Shown: one piece after another, positions 35,358 to 44,249 of the stretch
How the letters are laid out: every line of letters starts with the position of its first letter
How positions within the stretch are numbered: position 1 is the stretch's first letter
Assembly (NCBI RefSeq): GCF_019375555.1
Contig: NZ_JAHXDN010000001.1
Span: 1,031,501-1,095,500 of the forward strand
Direction of reading: 5' to 3'
From: Roseobacter insulae
Lineage (GTDB): Bacteria > Pseudomonadota > Alphaproteobacteria > Rhodobacterales > Rhodobacteraceae
DNA length: 64,000 nt
Made by a program: the position numbers and the translations under genes
Notes under the pieces: model-generated
What the model saw: only the letters and a program-made list of their open reading frames with translations
Told to the model about the DNA's origin: nothing
The model's database searches: none

Positions 35358-36983
35358 TCAGGTCAGGGCGCCTTGCAACCGCTCTTCACCGAAAAAGGCC
35401 GCCAGACGGGTCCACTGCGGGGTGTCAGGGCGAAGCCCAAGGTAGGTGATCGCGTTGTCGTGAAATACCGAACGAATATCCAGCCCGACGGACCGGGTGA
35501 CGTTTTCTATGCGCCCGATGTAGTTGGGGTGGGTCGGCTCGCGCGCCAGCATCGACCAGTCGGTGCCGAACATCAGGCGGTCCGGCAGGGTGGGATATTG
35601 CCGGATCAGCGTGCGCAGCCTGCGCCGGATTCGTGATGTTTCTGACGCGGGGCCGTCATATGCCGCAACCCAGTAGCCAAGATCGGAATAAAGACCATCG
35701 TTGCTGGCCACCAGTTGCGCTGTGAGCTCTTCCCAATCCGTCGGACCTCCGTTGCACGTGTCGTCTGCGCCGGTTTCGTCGAAACGTCCGAAATGCGCCA
35801 GATTAACACGCAGGTCCGGATATGCCGTCAACACTGGCTCCCAGAGGGCGGGCGAGGCATTGAGTGCAGTGCAAACGCCCGCGGCATTGGAATTGGTGGC
35901 GTGGGATTTTATCGGGACATCATGCCGTGAACACCACGTGTACAAAGCATCAAGCTCGCGGTTGATGTCAGCGCCCCGTACCTTCTTTCCGGGTTTCTCG
36001 CCAAAAATCCCGGTGTCGTCATTGTCCGTCGGTTTGTAGCCGAGCGGCGGGTAAAGTTTGACACCGGCGAACCCGCGCCGGAAAACAGCCCGTTCCAGAA
36101 GCGCAAGCGGGTTGCGGCCCCGGGCGCGTTCCAGCGCGGCGCGGATCGGGCAGAACTGCAGAAAATTCAGGACCAGCATATCATCATTCCGGCGGGCGAT
36201 TTCCGACATGACCTCAACCTGATCAGCCATGGGCGAGATCTGGTCATTGGCCCGAAACCAAAGCTCGAAATCCAGTACCGACGGCGACACCACCGCGACG
36301 TTGCCGCCGGCTTTGTAGAGCGTAACGTATTCATCCAGGATCCGGCTGCGCGGGCGTGTAAGCAGCCCAGCCCAGCGGACCGTCTGAAAGATGCGCGAAT
36401 TGCGCAGGTAGGTGTTCTGGCCGGCGCGGCGTTCATAGATCCGCTGCGCCGTGGCGAAATCCGCAGGAGCGCCGATGGACGGCGCGAGATCGGGTTGCTG
36501 GCCGTCAGGTCCGCCGAGCAATTCCAGCAGCTCCTGGTCAGGGTCGCTGCCGTCCAGCGAAGGTGCTGCGTCCCGGTTTGCAAGATCGGCGCGGAATTTG
36601 GCAAGCGCACGGGCCACCGCGGCGGCGTCACCGGCATCGGACCGGCCGGTCACTGTGGGCGCGAAATCCCCCTCAGGTGCCGTGCGCAGAAAACTCAATT
36701 CGGTCTCCGCATCGGGCGTGGCTTCTCTGAGGATGAAGACGAGCAGGCGCAACAGCGCCCCAAGAAGGCCGGGCGGTTCGATATCCGAATGCGGATCGCG
36801 CAGGAACACCTGATCCAGATAGCCCAGAACGGGTATGTCCGTGCCGTTGAAGATATGCCCGTGAATATCGATGACCGGAAAATCGAAATCCGTGGGAAGG
36901 AGCGGTCTGAAGACCGAGCATCCGCCCAGCCCGGTCGCCGCGCCCATTGCGGCGTCCCGAAGAAAAGTGCGGCGATTATACAT
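35358..36983 (-). CDS. Tat-exported lipoprotein, amidohydrolase (TIM-barrel metal hydrolase) family
   Basis: A 541-residue protein with an unusual export signal: NRRTFLRDAA twin-arginine motif at residues 3-12 and a lipobox-like LGGC at about 19-22, so it is probably a periplasmic lipoprotein sent through Tat. The mature part starts with VIDIHGHIFNGTD (the metal-binding HxH), then HDVPIKSHATNSN, LRVNLAHFGRFDE and MFGTDWSMLA near the C terminus, giving the His and Asp ligands of the amidohydrolase-2 family. An insertion of about 130 residues (90-220) separates the first two blocks. The substrate is unknown. Confidence 0.85.
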   Translation of the reverse strand: MYNRRTFLRDAAMGAATGLGGCSVFRPLLPTDFDFPVIDIHGHIFNGTDIPVLGYLDQVFLRDPHSDIEPPGLLGALLRLLVFILREATPDAETELSFLRTAPEGDFAPTVTGRSDAGDAAAVARALAKFRADLANRDAAPSLDGSDPDQELLELLGGPDGQQPDLAPSIGAPADFATAQRIYERRAGQNTYLRNSRIFQTVRWAGLLTRPRSRILDEYVTLYKAGGNVAVVSPSVLDFELWFRANDQISPMADQVEVMSEIARRNDDMLVLNFLQFCPIRAALERARGRNPLALLERAVFRRGFAGVKLYPPLGYKPTDNDDTGIFGEKPGKKVRGADINRELDALYTWCSRHDVPIKSHATNSNAAGVCTALNASPALWEPVLTAYPDLRVNLAHFGRFDETGADDTCNGGPTDWEELTAQLVASNDGLYSDLGYWVAAYDGPASETSRIRRRLRTLIRQYPTLPDRLMFGTDWSMLAREPTHPNYIGRIENVTRSVGLDIRSVFHDNAITYLGLRPDTPQWTRLAAFFGEERLQGALT

Positions 36984-37294
36984 GTGTCAAATCCCTGAAC
37001 TTCGCACTGGCTGACGACAGTCGCACCCACAGGACAAGCGATGCGCAGCGCGCGCTAAAATTGAACAAATAGAATCCACGTAACGCCAAGGTCGCATTTT
37101 TTGGGATTTTTTGGTAAGGTTTTTAAACGCCAATCCGCGGGCGGACCATTTGGGGTCGAGGTGGATCGTACGCGGCGCAGGCCGCCTGGCGCAGGTTGAT
37201 GTGCGATGGTGATTGGCCGGAAAGCGGCATTTTGGCCTCGCGAGCGTTCGTCAGCGCCCGCTTTTATTGGAACGACATTTTAGGAGGGGTATTG
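36984..37294. other. intergenic region between divergent genes
   Basis: About 310 bases between the amidohydrolase (minus) and the amidase (plus). It contains A/T-rich promoter-like sequence around 37060-37130 (including TTTTTTGG and TAAGGTTTTTAAACG). No frame with a family motif was found; the frame open from 37196 is the upstream extension of the amidase gene. No repeat or RNA structure was recognised. Confidence 0.5.
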
Positions 37295-38113
37295 ATGAAA
37301 CGATTTTCGAAAAACGGAATTGGGATACGGATGCTGGCCGCGGTGGCTTTGTCGGTGATCGCAATCGGCAGCATGCTGCACGCGCATGGCAGCGACGAGC
37401 AGGAGCAGGGCGTCGCCCCCGAGATTGCCAATTCTGCGCTGGCCCGGGTTGGTGGGCTGACGGAGTATTTCGACTCAACGGTCGATATGGATGCGGATAT
37501 GGCGCCACCGTTTGTAGGAGAGATCATTCCGATCGCGGACATGGTCAGTAACGGGGACACCAGCACGTTGTACGATGTGATCCTGCAGCCCGGACACTAC
37601 GGGCGTACCAGCGGGTCAACCGGCGGCGGCGGGGCGCTCATCTCTGAACAAAAGCTGGCGGCAGGTATCGTGGAACGGCTGGCCAGCCGTCTGAAGGAAT
37701 TGGGCCATTCGGTCGCCGTGATCCCGGCGGACGGTTTTGCGCGCCCGCTGAAAGGCTATGTCTTCCTGTCGATCCACGCCGACGGCAGCAGCTCGCCCTG
37801 CGCATCGGCCCCGAGCCTCGGATATGACGACGGGAGCGACTTGCTGGGCATGCACCTTGTGGCATATGGTCTGGGCACCTCGCTGGGCTATACCTACAAT
37901 GAGTTCATGAACGACAATTTCACCGCCAACCTGTCGTCTTACTACGTTTACAAGCACATCAAGTCGCGCATCTTCGAAGGGGTTCTGGAAGTTGGCGAAC
38001 TGTCCTGCCCGGAGGAAGAACAACTGCTGATCGACCGTAAGGACATTATCGCCGACAATCTCGCATATGCGCTGGATGCTGCGGTCACGATCGGGAAACT
38101 GGCTGGTCGGTGA
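37295..38113 (+). CDS. N-acetylmuramoyl-L-alanine amidase (Amidase_3 family), secreted
   Basis: A cell-wall amidase of 272 residues that would cut the bond between muramic acid and the stem peptide in the periplasm. ATG 37295 is preceded by AGGAGGGG at 37282-37289. An N-terminal hydrophobic segment (MLAAVALSVIAIGSMLHA, residues 10-27) is a signal or anchor. Zinc-site blocks follow: ILQPGHYGRT (His), GALISEQKLA (Glu), FLSIHADGSS (His) and the catalytic-Glu segment LEVGELSCPEEE near the C terminus. No peptidoglycan-binding domain is present. It is not in an operon with other division genes. Confidence 0.86.
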   Translation: MKRFSKNGIGIRMLAAVALSVIAIGSMLHAHGSDEQEQGVAPEIANSALARVGGLTEYFDSTVDMDADMAPPFVGEIIPIADMVSNGDTSTLYDVILQPGHYGRTSGSTGGGGALISEQKLAAGIVERLASRLKELGHSVAVIPADGFARPLKGYVFLSIHADGSSSPCASAPSLGYDDGSDLLGMHLVAYGLGTSLGYTYNEFMNDNFTANLSSYYVYKHIKSRIFEGVLEVGELSCPEEEQLLIDRKDIIADNLAYALDAAVTIGKLAGR

Positions 38114-38202
38114 CGGTTGGGCCAAGCGCGGGTGCCCGGATAATCCGAACCGGTCTGTCGTTTCCCCGTCGCTTTTGGTGAGCGGTCGTGCAGGGCGTCG
38201 GT

Positions 38203-38649
38203 ATGCACCAGTATGACATACGCATGGCCACTCTGGCAGATGCTGGGCCACTGGCCGCGTGTATTGATCAAGCTTATGCGCATTATGAAGAGACCATACC
38301 TGACCTGCCGGATGTATCTGCAGGGATTGAGGAGGACATCTCTCGAAACTCGGTTTGGGTTGCGACAAAGTCCGGCCTGGTCGTTGGCGGGGCCATCGTG
38401 ATCGTGCAGAATCCCGACGCTGTCCTGACAAACATCGCTGTGGCGCCTGTCGCGCGGGGTACGGGGCTGGGCCGTGCTCTGATGGCCCGCGTCGAAGATG
38501 ACTGCCGCAGGCTTGGTGTGCACAGGCTGACACTCAGTACGCATGTGCTGATGCCCCGGAACATCGCGCTCTATCAGCACCTGGGATGGCAGGAAAGCGG
38601 TCGAGACGGCAACAAGGTCCGGATGGAAAAACGGCTTGTTTCGCACTAA
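38203..38649 (+). CDS. GNAT family N-acetyltransferase
   Basis: A 148-residue acetyltransferase. It starts at ATG 38203 (a GTG at 38188 is an alternative) with IRMATLADAGPLAACI, and the acetyl-CoA-binding motif A is VAPVARGTGLGRALM (about 85-99), followed by motif B with NIALYQHLGW. The acceptor is unknown. It is separated from the amidase by 89 bases and from HyuA by 144 bases; no operon link is evident. Confidence 0.86.
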   Translation: MHQYDIRMATLADAGPLAACIDQAYAHYEETIPDLPDVSAGIEEDISRNSVWVATKSGLVVGGAIVIVQNPDAVLTNIAVAPVARGTGLGRALMARVEDDCRRLGVHRLTLSTHVLMPRNIALYQHLGWQESGRDGNKVRMEKRLVSH

Positions 38650-38793
38650 GCCTGCGCAGACCAGGTGCCGGGCGCGTCGCAGTCTAGCCGGGCCACAGGA
38701 TCCGGAAACTCCGTCACATGTCTTGGAAATAAAAATTTGAAGCCAGCGTGATGCGGTGCTTAGGTGATCGCAACACGCAGGCAGGTAAAGCGC

Positions 38794-40872
38794 ATGACTT
38801 CTTCTTCGATACGCCTTGGCGTTGATATTGGCGGAACCTTCACAGACGTCGTTCTTGAGACAGATGGCAACGCATTTTCAACCAAGGTGCTGACCACCTA
38901 CAGCGCCCCTGAGATCGCAATTATCGACGGCATGCATCAGGTGTGTGCGAAGGCCGGAGTGCACCCGTCCGACATTGGTCAGATCATCCATGGTACCACG
39001 CTCGCGACAAATGCGCTTATCGAACGGCGCGGGGCGAAAACGGCGCTGATCACCACGCAGGGCTTTCGGGACGTCATCGAGATGCGCACCGAAAGCCGGT
39101 TTGAACAATATGACCTGAACCTCAATTTGCCCGAGCCGCTGCTGCCGCGCCAGAGGCGCTACACCGTGGCGGAACGCGTTGATGCAAGGGGGGACGTGCT
39201 GATCGCGATTGACCGGGCGCAGGTGGAAAAAGTGGTGGAGCAGATTGCCGGGGCGGGTTTTGAAAGTGTCGCTATTGGCCTGATACACTCCTACCTCAAT
39301 GATGCGCACGAAAGGCTGGTGGCGGAGGTTGTCGCCGAAAAGATGCCCGGCGCGATGATATCCTTGTCGGCCGAAGTGTCACCACAGATGCGCGAATATG
39401 AGCGTTTCAACACGGTTGTCGCGAATGCCTATATCAAACCCTTGATGAAGTCTTATCTCGGGCGGCTCGAAGGTCGGCTGCGGGACGAAGGTATCACCTG
39501 CAGGATCTTCCTGATGCATTCTGGCGGGGGCATCATGTCGCTTGAAAATGCCGCCGAGTTTCCCGTGCGGCTGGTCGAATCTGGTCCGGCGGGCGGGGCG
39601 GTCTTTGCGGCTCATATCGCGGCACGGTACGGGCTGAACAAGGTGCTGTCCTTCGACATGGGAGGCACCACCGCAAAGATCTGCCTGATCAAGAACCAGA
39701 CGCCCAAAACAAGCCGTGTTTTCGAGGTTGCCCGGACCTACAGGTTCAAGAAGGGATCGGGGATGCCGATCTCGATCCCGGTGATCGACATGGTCGAAAT
39801 CGGCGCAGGCGGCGGTTCCCTGGCGCATGTCGATGCGCTGCGTCAGATCCGCGTCGGGCCGGAAAGCGCCGGGTCCGAACCGGGGCCGGCCTGTTACGGC
39901 CGGGGCGGTGACAAGCCGGCGGTCACGGATGCAGACCTTGTACTTTGCAGACTGGATCCGGATAATTTTGCCGGCGGATCGATCCCGCTGCATCCAGCCA
40001 GGTCTAAAGCAGCCCTTGCGGCGGTAGTGGGCGACGTGCTCGACATGGATGCCACGACCGCCGCCTTCGGTCTTGCGGAGGTGGTCGACGAAAACATGGC
40101 CAATGCCGCGCGCGTTCACGCGGTGGAAAACGGCGAGGATCTCAGCGAATACACGATGATCGCCTTTGGCGGCGCGGCCCCGCTGCACGCGGGACGATTA
40201 TGTGAAAAGCTGGGCGTGGACCGTCTGCTGGTGCCCCCCGGTGCCGGGGTCGGATCAGCCATCGGCTTTTTGCGTGCACCGATCAGCTTTGAGGCCAATC
40301 GGTCCGTGTATATGAAGCTGTCGGATTTCGATGGCGACAAAATCAAATCCCTGTTGGTCGAGTTGCAGTCCGAGGCGGTAGGGTTTGTCCGCAGTTGCGA
40401 CGCGACAGCTGACATCCTGTCACAGTTCAAAGTGTACATGCGCTATACCGGGCAGGGTTGGGAGATACCCGTGGTACTTGGGGAAAACGACGCGCGGGCA
40501 CCGGATGCTACGAGGTTCGAACGTCTGTTTGAAGAGAATTACACCCGGCTCTTTGGCCGGACCGTGCAGGGGCTTGATGTCGAAATCACGGTGTGGTCGG
40601 TCAACGCAACCACCCCGGCAGAGAAAGCCGCCGCTGTCGCAACGGCCAAGACCGCGGGCGCTGCGCCTGTTGCGGCGCAGAGACAGATGTTCGATCCGGC
40701 CAAATCCGACTACCTGGACACTTGCGTTGTACGACGCGATGCGATGGAGACCGGGGCCAATATTGCTGGCCCGGCTGCGATCACAGAAGACGAGACAACC
40801 ATCATCGTGCCGTCCAGCCGCACCGCGATACGGCAACCCGACGGTTGCATCGACGTCATTCGGAAAGGTTAG
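38794..40872 (+). CDS. hydantoinase/oxoprolinase family protein, subunit A (HyuA type)
   Basis: The ATP-binding subunit of an ATP-dependent hydantoinase/5-oxoprolinase-type enzyme, 692 residues. The N-terminal RLGVDIGGTFTDVVLE (about residues 8-23) is the phosphate-binding loop of the ASKHA fold, HGTTLATNALIERRG follows, and SFDMGGTTAKICLI near 290 is the second phosphate loop. ATG 38794 is preferred to GTG 38764 on alignment and an AGGTAAAG sequence upstream. Members hydrolyse cyclic amides or carboxylate aromatic ketones; the substrate cannot be told. Subunit B follows 4 bases later. Confidence 0.92.
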   Translation: MTSSSIRLGVDIGGTFTDVVLETDGNAFSTKVLTTYSAPEIAIIDGMHQVCAKAGVHPSDIGQIIHGTTLATNALIERRGAKTALITTQGFRDVIEMRTESRFEQYDLNLNLPEPLLPRQRRYTVAERVDARGDVLIAIDRAQVEKVVEQIAGAGFESVAIGLIHSYLNDAHERLVAEVVAEKMPGAMISLSAEVSPQMREYERFNTVVANAYIKPLMKSYLGRLEGRLRDEGITCRIFLMHSGGGIMSLENAAEFPVRLVESGPAGGAVFAAHIAARYGLNKVLSFDMGGTTAKICLIKNQTPKTSRVFEVARTYRFKKGSGMPISIPVIDMVEIGAGGGSLAHVDALRQIRVGPESAGSEPGPACYGRGGDKPAVTDADLVLCRLDPDNFAGGSIPLHPARSKAALAAVVGDVLDMDATTAAFGLAEVVDENMANAARVHAVENGEDLSEYTMIAFGGAAPLHAGRLCEKLGVDRLLVPPGAGVGSAIGFLRAPISFEANRSVYMKLSDFDGDKIKSLLVELQSEAVGFVRSCDATADILSQFKVYMRYTGQGWEIPVVLGENDARAPDATRFERLFEENYTRLFGRTVQGLDVEITVWSVNATTPAEKAAAVATAKTAGAAPVAAQRQMFDPAKSDYLDTCVVRRDAMETGANIAGPAAITEDETTIIVPSSRTAIRQPDGCIDVIRKG

Positions 40873-40876
40873 CGCG

Positions 40877-42586
40877 ATGGGACAAGAGCATTCGAATGTC
40901 GCCTATCAGGTCATGTGGAACCGCCTGATCTCTGTGGTTGAAGAGCAGGCGCAGGCGCTTGTGCGCACCGCATTCTCAACCTCGGTGCGAGAGGCCGGGG
41001 ATCTTTCGGCGGGCGTGTACGATACCCATGGTCAGATGCTGGCGCAGGCGGTCACGGGCACGCCCGGTCACGTGAATGCTATGGCTGATGCGGTTGCGCA
41101 TTTTATTCGGCGCATCGGTCGGCAGAACATTTTCGAAGGTGATATCTATATCACCAACGACCCATGGGAAGGGACAGGTCACCTGCACGATATCACGATG
41201 GTGACACCTTCGTTTCACAACGGTTTGCTGGTCGGATTTTTCGCCTGTACGGCTCATATTGTCGATATCGGCGGGCGCGGATTTGGCGCGGATGCAGCGA
41301 GCGTGTACGAAGAAGGACTGTACATCCCGATCATGAAATTCGCTGCGGGGGGCGATGTTGATCAGACACTTGTTCAGATCATCCGTGGCAATGTCCGCGC
41401 GCCCGATCAACTGATCGGAGATATCTATGCGCTGGCCACCTGCAACGAGATCGGGCATCGCCGTCTGATCGATATGATGCGAGAATTCGGACTGGATGAT
41501 CTGGACGGCATCGCGGGCTTCATCCTGGAAAACTCGCGTCGCGCAACGCTGGAGCGGATCGCGGCCTTGCCGCCCGGAGAAGCCTGCGGCGAAATGACCG
41601 TGGACGGTTTCGACACGCCGATTACGCTCCGGGTCAGACTGACAATTGAAAAAGACCGTATTCTTTCGGATTTTTCAGGTACGTCCGGGGTGGATAAAAA
41701 GGGCATCAACTGCCCGCTTGTCTATACGAAAGCCTATGCGTGTTACGGCTTGAAATGTGCGGTTGCGCCTGAAATTCCCAACAATGCCGCCTCGCTGGCG
41801 CCTTTTGAAGTCTCGGCAGAAGCAAACTCCATCGTGCATGCGCTGCACCCGGCACCGGTCGCATTGCGCCACATTGTCGGGCACTTCGTACCCGATGCCG
41901 TTTACAATGCGCTCGACAAACTCCTGCCGGGCGTTGTGCCCGCCGAGGGGGCAGGATGCCTGTGCAACTTTCAGGTCAGTCTGCGCCCACGGACCGACGC
42001 CCCCGCACCCGTCGATGCGGTGCGGTCCGAAGTGCTCACCTTCAATTCCGGGGGATCCGGGGCAAGGCCCGAGCATGATGGGCTGAACGCGACGGCGTTC
42101 CCCTCCGGGGTGATGACAATGCCGATCGAGGCGACGGAGCACGCAGGCCCGGTCATCATCTGGCGCAAGGAACTGCGTCCGGATTCAGGCGGCGCGGGAC
42201 GGCAGCGGGGCGGTCTGGGGCAATACATGGAGGTTGGGGCGCGTGACGGGCATGAGTTCGATTTTCAGGCCATGTTTGACCGGGTCGATCACCCGGCGCG
42301 TGGACGGCGCGGCGGCGCGCCGGGCGCGCCGACGACAATTGCACAGGACAACGGTACCTCGATGCGCGGCAAGGGAAAACAATTCGTGGCGCATGGGCGC
42401 AAGGTCGTCTTGGCTTTTCCCGGCGGTGCCGGTTACGGCGATCCCGCCGGGCGCGACAAAGCGCTGGTCAAGCGTGATCTTGCCCGCGGGTACATCTCGG
42501 CCCGGGTTGCGGCATCGGAGTACGGACTGAGTGATGACGACATCGCTGCGGTGCAACGCACGCTCCGCCTGGGAGAAGATATCTGA
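40877..42586 (+). CDS. hydantoinase B/oxoprolinase family protein (HyuB type)
   Basis: The partner subunit, 569 residues. It begins GQEHSNVAYQVMWNRLISVV and shows TAFSTSVREAGDLSAGVYD, the ITNDPWEGTGHLHDITMV block with metal-binding residues, and the C-terminal FPGGAGYGDPAGRD motif typical of HyuB. The ATG at 40877 is chosen; the frame is open further upstream inside hyuA but that is a shadow. It lies in one transcription unit with HyuA and the damaged dehydrogenase downstream. Confidence 0.93.
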   Translation: MGQEHSNVAYQVMWNRLISVVEEQAQALVRTAFSTSVREAGDLSAGVYDTHGQMLAQAVTGTPGHVNAMADAVAHFIRRIGRQNIFEGDIYITNDPWEGTGHLHDITMVTPSFHNGLLVGFFACTAHIVDIGGRGFGADAASVYEEGLYIPIMKFAAGGDVDQTLVQIIRGNVRAPDQLIGDIYALATCNEIGHRRLIDMMREFGLDDLDGIAGFILENSRRATLERIAALPPGEACGEMTVDGFDTPITLRVRLTIEKDRILSDFSGTSGVDKKGINCPLVYTKAYACYGLKCAVAPEIPNNAASLAPFEVSAEANSIVHALHPAPVALRHIVGHFVPDAVYNALDKLLPGVVPAEGAGCLCNFQVSLRPRTDAPAPVDAVRSEVLTFNSGGSGARPEHDGLNATAFPSGVMTMPIEATEHAGPVIIWRKELRPDSGGAGRQRGGLGQYMEVGARDGHEFDFQAMFDRVDHPARGRRGGAPGAPTTIAQDNGTSMRGKGKQFVAHGRKVVLAFPGGAGYGDPAGRDKALVKRDLARGYISARVAASEYGLSDDDIAAVQRTLRLGEDI

Positions 42587-42626
42587 TGTGCTGACAGGCG
42601 TGGCGTCAGCTAAAAGGGAAATGAAC

Positions 42627-43333
42627 ATGACAGATGAGAAAGTTGCACTGATCACGGCGGGCGGCAGTGGTATGGGCGCAGACTGCGCGCGCGCGCTTGC
42701 CGCGGATGGCTTCAAGGTGGGCATCCTGTCGTCTTCGGGAAAAGGCGAGGCATTGGCCAATGAACTCGGCGGCGTGGGCATCACCGGGACCAATCAATCG
42801 ACGGAAGACCTGCAAAAACTCGTCGACGCCGCGATGTCCCGTTGGGGCCGCATCGACGTTCTGGTGAATTCGGCAGGGCACGGGCCGCGCGCGCCTGTGC
42901 TGGAGCTGACGGATGACGACTGGCACACCGGAATGGATGTCTACTTCCTCAATGTCGTTCGCCCCACTCGTCTGGTCACGCCGATCATGCAAACGCAAGG
43001 GGGCGGCGCGATCATCAATATCTCTACCTTTGCAGCTTTCGAGCCGAACCCCGTCTTCCCGACGTCCGGCGTGATGCGCGCCGGTCTTGCAGCCTTCTCC
43101 AAGCTTTTTGCCGATACATATGCATCCGAAAACATCCGTATGAACAACGTTCTGCCGGGATTCATCGACAGCCTTCAGGAAAAGGAAGAGTTTCGGGCCA
43201 TGGTGCCGATGGGTCGTTACGGAACTCGCTGACCGAGATCGCTTCGGTTGTGGCCTTTCTTGCGTCAGAGGGTGGTGGTTATATCACCGGGCAGAACATC
43301 CGGGTGGATGGCGGCATTACACGGTCGGTCTGA
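42627..43333 (+). pseudogene. short-chain dehydrogenase/reductase, frameshifted near the C terminus
   Basis: An SDR-fold gene starting at ATG 42627 after AAAGGGAA. Its intact frame gives 201 residues (TAGGSGMGADCARAL cofactor loop, VNSAGHG, INISTFAAF) and ends at a TGA at 43230-43232 after GRYGTR. The missing C-terminal part continues in another frame: LTEIASVVAFLASEGGGYIT then GQNIRVDGGITRSV, ending at the TGA 43331-43333. One lost base near 43226 explains it. The Tyr and Lys of the usual YxxxK are replaced (FPTSGVMRAG), so even the intact version belongs to a branch without the standard catalytic pair. A sequencing error is possible. Confidence 0.75.
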
Positions 43334-43370
43334 GGGCGGCTATCGCCTGCCCGCCGTCGCGCAGCCGCAG

Positions 43371-43658
43371 TCATGCACCTTCGACGATGAGGAAATCGGC
43401 GTCCGCGTTTGCAGCCCGTATCTTTCGGGCCGCCTGATACTCTGGCGAGTGGTAGCAGTTTAGCGCCGTGTCATAGTCCCTGAATTCGACGACGACATTG
43501 CGGTCGCGTGCAACACCTTCAAGCGCCAGATAGCGACCGCCCCGCACCAGAAAGCGCGCTCCGAACTTCTCGAACGCCGGTCGTGCAGCGTTGAGGTAGG
43601 CCGGGTATTTCTCTGCGTTTTTTACCGAGACACGTACAACCCAATATCCTTTGGACAT
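43371..43658 (-). CDS. DUF1330 domain protein
   Basis: A 95-residue ferredoxin-like-fold protein of the DUF1330 family. ATG 43658 follows AGGGAG. The pattern is GYWVVRVSVKNAEKYPAYLN then FGARFLVRGGRYLALEG, FRDYDTALNCYHSPEYQAAR and DADFLIVEG, matching the family throughout. Its function is not known. It lies 17 bases downstream of the globin gene on the same strand, so they may be co-transcribed. Confidence 0.9.
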   Translation of the reverse strand: MSKGYWVVRVSVKNAEKYPAYLNAARPAFEKFGARFLVRGGRYLALEGVARDRNVVVEFRDYDTALNCYHSPEYQAARKIRAANADADFLIVEGA

Positions 43659-43675
43659 GGCAAAACTCCCTGATT

Positions 43676-44125
43676 CTAAGCTGTTTTGGAGGAGAAAGAG
43701 CCGCAGCGCGACGGATGCTGCGCCGCGCCGGCCTGCATCTGCGTGGCAATGAGGCCAAAGGCGTCTGCCCATGCGGATTTCACCCGTGGCGTCCACGCTT
43801 CGCCAAGCCCTTGTTCCAAGGTCCAAAGCAGGGCCGTGCCGACGCTGTCGTAGTGATGGGCCTCAACACCATATCCGGCATGGCGACGCCCGAGGCTCTC
43901 GACGTCCCGCAGGATGCTGTCCGGTGCATGGAGGTTGGAAATGACCGCGGCGAGGGTCTGCAGTAGCTTGCCCTTTTGCTGTGACATATCCGTTGCCGCA
44001 AACATGCTTCGGGTGCCTGGATCGATGGCAAAAAGGCGGTTGTAAAACAGATCGGCGGCCGTGTCGGCAATGGGGACCACCTGTTGCCACGTTTCCTGAA
44101 CCAAGGCGATATTCTCACGTTCCAT
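43676..44125 (-). CDS. single-domain globin (haemoglobin-like)
   Basis: A 149-residue globin. ATG 44125 is preceded by AGGAGC; the upstream extension to 44185 lies in the promoter region. It shows ALVQETWQQVVPIADTAADL in helix A, LFAIDPGTRSMF and the proximal-His segment GRRHAGYGVEAHHYDSVGTA. No reductase domain is attached, unlike flavohaemoglobins. Such globins bind oxygen or NO. It is followed by the DUF1330 gene and is divergent from a LysR regulator 124 bases away, which may control it. Confidence 0.88.
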   Translation of the reverse strand: MERENIALVQETWQQVVPIADTAADLFYNRLFAIDPGTRSMFAATDMSQQKGKLLQTLAAVISNLHAPDSILRDVESLGRRHAGYGVEAHHYDSVGTALLWTLEQGLGEAWTPRVKSAWADAFGLIATQMQAGAAQHPSRCGSFSSKTA

Positions 44126-44226
44126 GCTATGCTCCTGACTGAATAACCGAACGAAGACGCGCGCTTTTGCGCATGATGTTCTCAATAGCGCTTTCCTTTG
44201 GTCATAAAAAATGAATAATTAAGATA

Positions 44227-44242
44227 TTTTTGATCTCAAAAA
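44227..44242. promoter_or_regulatory. palindrome upstream of the LysR gene
   Basis: TTTTTGA-TC-TCAAAAA is a perfect 7-base inverted repeat ending 7 bases before the LysR start, in the region shared with the divergent globin gene. It could be an autoregulatory site, but it also overlaps the expected ribosome-binding region and is A/T-rich, so chance is possible. Confidence 0.35.
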
Positions 44243-44249
44243 GTGATGT

